A stretch of DNA of 9,133 nucleotides, taken from the NCBI GenBank assembly GCA_964585575.1, contig CAZPEM010000130.1, forward strand, positions 1-9,133, in the 5' to 3' direction. The DNA is from UBA4655 sp964585575. GTDB taxonomy: Bacteria > Planctomycetota > Planctomycetia > Pirellulales > UBA1268. Numbering within the stretch: the stretch's first letter is position 1; each line of letters begins with the position of its first letter. The notes beneath the pieces are model-generated. The model saw only the letters and a list, made by a program, of their open reading frames with translations, was not told where the DNA came from and ran no database searches. Shown here in pieces: positions 7,274-9,133 of this stretch. The translations under genes and the position numbers were made by a program.

Positions 7274-8131
7274 TCAGGCCTTCAGCTTCGTCGCGACCCG
7301 GTCGCCGCGACGGATGACGTCCTTCATGTAGTCCTTGATCGGCTTCGCGAACGCCTTGTCGGGCATCACGTCGATCACCCGCACCCTGCCGACGTAGGTC
7401 GCATCGCGGTAGACCTCGAGATCGACGTTCTTGCGGATGCCGTCGTGGCCTCCGAGGGAAATCTCGACCATGTCCTGGCCGACCACGGAAACGGATCCCT
7501 CCAGCTCGGGCAGGCGACCCGTCGCCGCCCCGAGATCGAGTCCGGCGGCCTTGAGCAGCTCGCGGGCGTTGGCGACCTGCTGCTCGAGCTGCTTCTTGCG
7601 CTCCTCGGCGATCTGGAGGAAAGCCTGCTTCTCGTGCAGGTCGTCGGTGAGCTGGGCGGAGCGTTGCACCGCCGCGTCAACCTTCGATTGCTCGGCGAGG
7701 ATCTGCTCACGGAGCTTCTGGATGCCGCTGCTCATGTCCTCGAGCTGCTTCTGCGTGGCCGCGAGCTGACTTCTCGCCTCTTCCGCGGCCTTCTCGCTGT
7801 CGTCCTTCGTCCGCCGGAGCTTGTCGAGGTCGGCGTTCTTCTCGCGGAGGGCTTCCTGCACCTGGGCGATGACCTGATCACGGGCCACCTCCGACTCCGA
7901 CACCTTTCGCACGAGGTCGGTGATCCTCGCGGCGAGCCGTTCCCGCTCCTCCTTCGCCTGCTTGAGCTGCTCCCGGTAGCCGACCGGCTTGCCGACGCCC
8001 GCCTGGGCCGCCGTCCGCTCGATCTCCTCCCGCCAGTTCGTGTGCGTGGCGTAGATGGCGACCGAGAAGCTCATGAACACGAGGCTCATGATGAAGATCG
8101 CGAAAACAAAGATTTTTCCGAGGATATCCAT
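7274..8131 (-). CDS. Membrane-anchored coiled-coil protein with C-terminal beta domain
   Basis: The 285-residue protein has three parts. A membrane helix lies at about residues 5-27 (begins MDILGKIFVFAIFIMS). A long coiled coil rich in Glu, Lys, Gln and Ala spans about 50-198. A compact C-terminal domain at about 210-285 contains GSVSVVGQDMVEISLGG, VDLEVYR, YVGRVRVIDVMPDKAFAK and RGDRV. The overall plan (one N-terminal span, coiled coil, beta-rich end) is like MreC or envelope-spanning adaptors, and the last domain recalls the C-terminal domain of flagellar assembly proteins such as FlgT. I would not name it either. The coiled coil and domain are probably outside the cytoplasm. ATG 8131 is chosen because the membrane helix begins there. 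The in-frame ATG at 8209 would overlap lnt and add 26 residues unlike a signal sequence. Only a weak AGG precedes it. It is followed 10 bases later by the small membrane protein gene. Confidence 0.87.
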   Translation of the reverse strand: MDILGKIFVFAIFIMSLVFMSFSVAIYATHTNWREEIERTAAQAGVGKPVGYREQLKQAKEERERLAARITDLVRKVSESEVARDQVIAQVQEALREKNADLDKLRRTKDDSEKAAEEARSQLAATQKQLEDMSSGIQKLREQILAEQSKVDAAVQRSAQLTDDLHEKQAFLQIAEERKKQLEQQVANARELLKAAGLDLGAATGRLPELEGSVSVVGQDMVEISLGGHDGIRKNVDLEVYRDATYVGRVRVIDVMPDKAFAKPIKDYMKDVIRRGDRVATKLKA

Positions 8132-8161
8132 GCTTTCAGCCTGACGCGAGGGACCGCTTCC

Positions 8162-8191
8162 AGAATAGATTCGGAAACAGGCGGGGGTCAA
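8162..8191 (-). promoter_or_regulatory. Sigma-70-like promoter overlapping the lnt stop codon
   Basis: On the minus strand TTGACC (8191-8186, 5 of 6 to TTGACA) and TATTCT (8167-8162, 4 of 6 to TATAAT) are separated by 18 bases. The TGA inside TTGACC is the stop codon of lnt. Transcription would start near 8155 and leave a leader of about 24 bases before the coiled-coil gene at 8131. The -10 lies inside a near-perfect inverted repeat (8158-8176, TTCC-GAAT-CT-ATTC-T-GGAA on the minus strand), a possible operator. The local A/T richness stands out from the surrounding DNA. Confidence 0.5.
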
Positions 8192-9133
8192 CGCGAACCG
8201 CGTTTCCATGGCAGTTCAAGACTGCCACCCCCCAGGCTTCCCAGGCCGCCCGACCGGCGCGACCGCCACCGCTCGCCAAGCACGAACAGCACCGCCGCAA
8301 GGCATCCGCCTGTCGGAGAGGCCCCCCAGACGAGAAACGGGCTTGTGCGACCGTCCGCCACGACCCGGGCCCGGATCGCCGTCGTCGCCCGCCTCGGCCC
8401 CCGGGCCAGCAGCCTCCCGGAGCCGTCGATGGACGCCGAAAACCCCGTGTTGGCGGCAATCACGAAGGGCGTCCGCACCTCGACGGCGCGGAAGATGCCG
8501 CAGGCCAGGTGCATGTCGAGTTCGCTCGAGCCCCAGAACCAGCCGTCGTTCGTGAGGTTCACGACGACATCAGGACGCCTTCCCTCCGCGTCGAGCCGCA
8601 GGACGATGCTCCGCACGGCGCCGGGGAGCGTGGACTCGAAGCAGATCGTCGGTGCCACGTTCCAGCCCTCGATGTCGACCGCCACCGGGCGACTGCCGGC
8701 CGTGAGGCCCGCGGGCAGGGGTGTGAGCCGGTAGAGCCAGGGAAACCGTTCGCCGAACGGCACACACTCCCCGAAGAGCACCGGGTGCATCTTGTCGTAA
8801 CGGCCGAGTGGACGGCCTTCGGCATCGACAAACAGCGCCGAGTTGAAGTTGCGGCCGCCCGAGACCGCCGCGGGCGTCACGACCTGCCGGTCGAGCCCGA
8901 CGAGCCAGTTCGTGCCATACCTCCTCGCGAACGCCCCGACCGCCTCGAGCCGCTGCGAGACGAGCTTCTCGCGACAGGCTCGCTGCCGCCGCGCGCGACG
9001 GTCCGGTGCGTCATCGCCATCTGCCGGCGGCCCGACCGCCTCGGCGACGACCGCCTCGGGAAGCTCCTCGGCCGGATCGATCTCGAGCAGGCCCCAGCGC
9101 CACATCGTCTCCGGCCAGACGACGAGGTCCGGC
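8188..9133 (-). CDS. lnt: Apolipoprotein N-acyltransferase, C-terminal part (5' end outside window)
   Basis: Lnt transfers an acyl chain from phospholipid to the N-terminal cysteine of lipoproteins in the inner membrane, the last step of lipoprotein maturation. The visible 314 residues are the nitrilase-like domain and a C-terminal membrane helix. All three catalytic residues are present: Glu in VVWPET (codon 9111-9109), Lys in GRYDKMHPVLFGECVPFGE (codon 8793-8791) and Cys in APTICFES (codon 8643-8641). The later NLTNDGWFWGSSELDMH, RAVEVRTPFVIAANTGFSA and IDGSGRL blocks match the E. coli enzyme. The C-terminal helix is LAAVLFVLGERW, followed by a short basic and Gly-rich tail. Between the catalytic Glu and the LVGL strand there are about 60 residues, roughly twice the E. 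coli spacing, with charged, Ala-rich sequence. The N-terminal membrane domain lies beyond position 9133. It is the first visible gene of a minus-strand cluster; the next gene begins 56 bases after its stop. Confidence 0.95.
   Translation of the reverse strand, partial: PDLVVWPETMWRWGLLEIDPAEELPEAVVAEAVGPPADGDDAPDRRARRQRACREKLVSQRLEAVGAFARRYGTNWLVGLDRQVVTPAAVSGGRNFNSALFVDAEGRPLGRYDKMHPVLFGECVPFGERFPWLYRLTPLPAGLTAGSRPVAVDIEGWNVAPTICFESTLPGAVRSIVLRLDAEGRRPDVVVNLTNDGWFWGSSELDMHLACGIFRAVEVRTPFVIAANTGFSASIDGSGRLLARGPRRATTAIRARVVADGRTSPFLVWGASPTGGCLAAVLFVLGERWRSRRSGGLGSLGGGSLELPWKRGSR

Noticed and set aside
8132..8209. N-terminal extension of the coiled-coil protein to ATG 8209
   Set aside because: It would overlap the end of lnt, it lies across the predicted promoter, and the membrane helix begins naturally at ATG 8131.
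7226..8734. A 502-codon plus-strand frame opposite the coiled-coil and lnt genes
   Set aside because: It looks like a Leu/Val/Glu-rich protein only because it is antisense to a coiled coil; it crosses a gene boundary and the lnt catalytic region.

Overview
The window is high-GC bacterial DNA (about two thirds G+C by eye), densely coding and without RNA genes, transposases, integrases or CRISPR. It most resembles a member of the Planctomycetota, probably Pirellulales-like. This rests on the style of the apolipoprotein N-acyltransferase, a PQQ-like beta-propeller gene, and several large or envelope proteins of a kind common as 'hypothetical' proteins in that phylum. The assignment is from general recognition, not from a search.

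Layout. Positions 1-61 hold three tandem units of a 21-bp repeat. Read on the minus strand, each folds into the same 7-bp hairpin. The array lies about 70 bases beyond the end of a minus-strand transcription unit. That unit has two genes: a 1327-residue protein of unknown function (4934 to 951) and, 22 bases further on, a protein with the LipB/LplA fold (928 to 134) that lacks the lysine and cysteine used by LipB. A divergent intergenic region (4935-5088) separates this unit from a plus-strand gene (5089-6240) for an exported PQQ-like beta-propeller protein. That gene converges on a second minus-strand cluster.

The second cluster reads, in transcription order, lnt (3' part only, cut by the window's right edge), a membrane-anchored coiled-coil protein, a 61-residue single-span membrane protein, and an MtfA-type zinc peptidase. 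The last three are tightly packed: gaps of 10 and 15 bases, each with a GAGGG/GGGAGG ribosome binding site exactly 7 bases before the start. A good sigma-70-like promoter (TTGACC, 18-bp spacer, TATTCT) overlaps the lnt stop codon and could drive the last three genes separately.

How the genes may work together. Lnt finishes lipoprotein maturation in the inner membrane. The coiled-coil and small membrane proteins are probably inner-membrane anchored with extracytoplasmic domains, so the cluster has an envelope theme. MtfA is a cytoplasmic peptidase whose role here is unclear. The most interesting items are the LipB-fold protein without catalytic residues beside a giant unknown protein, the structured repeat array, the coiled-coil/small-membrane-protein pair, and the promoter inside the lnt cluster. 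No defence or mobile system is evident.
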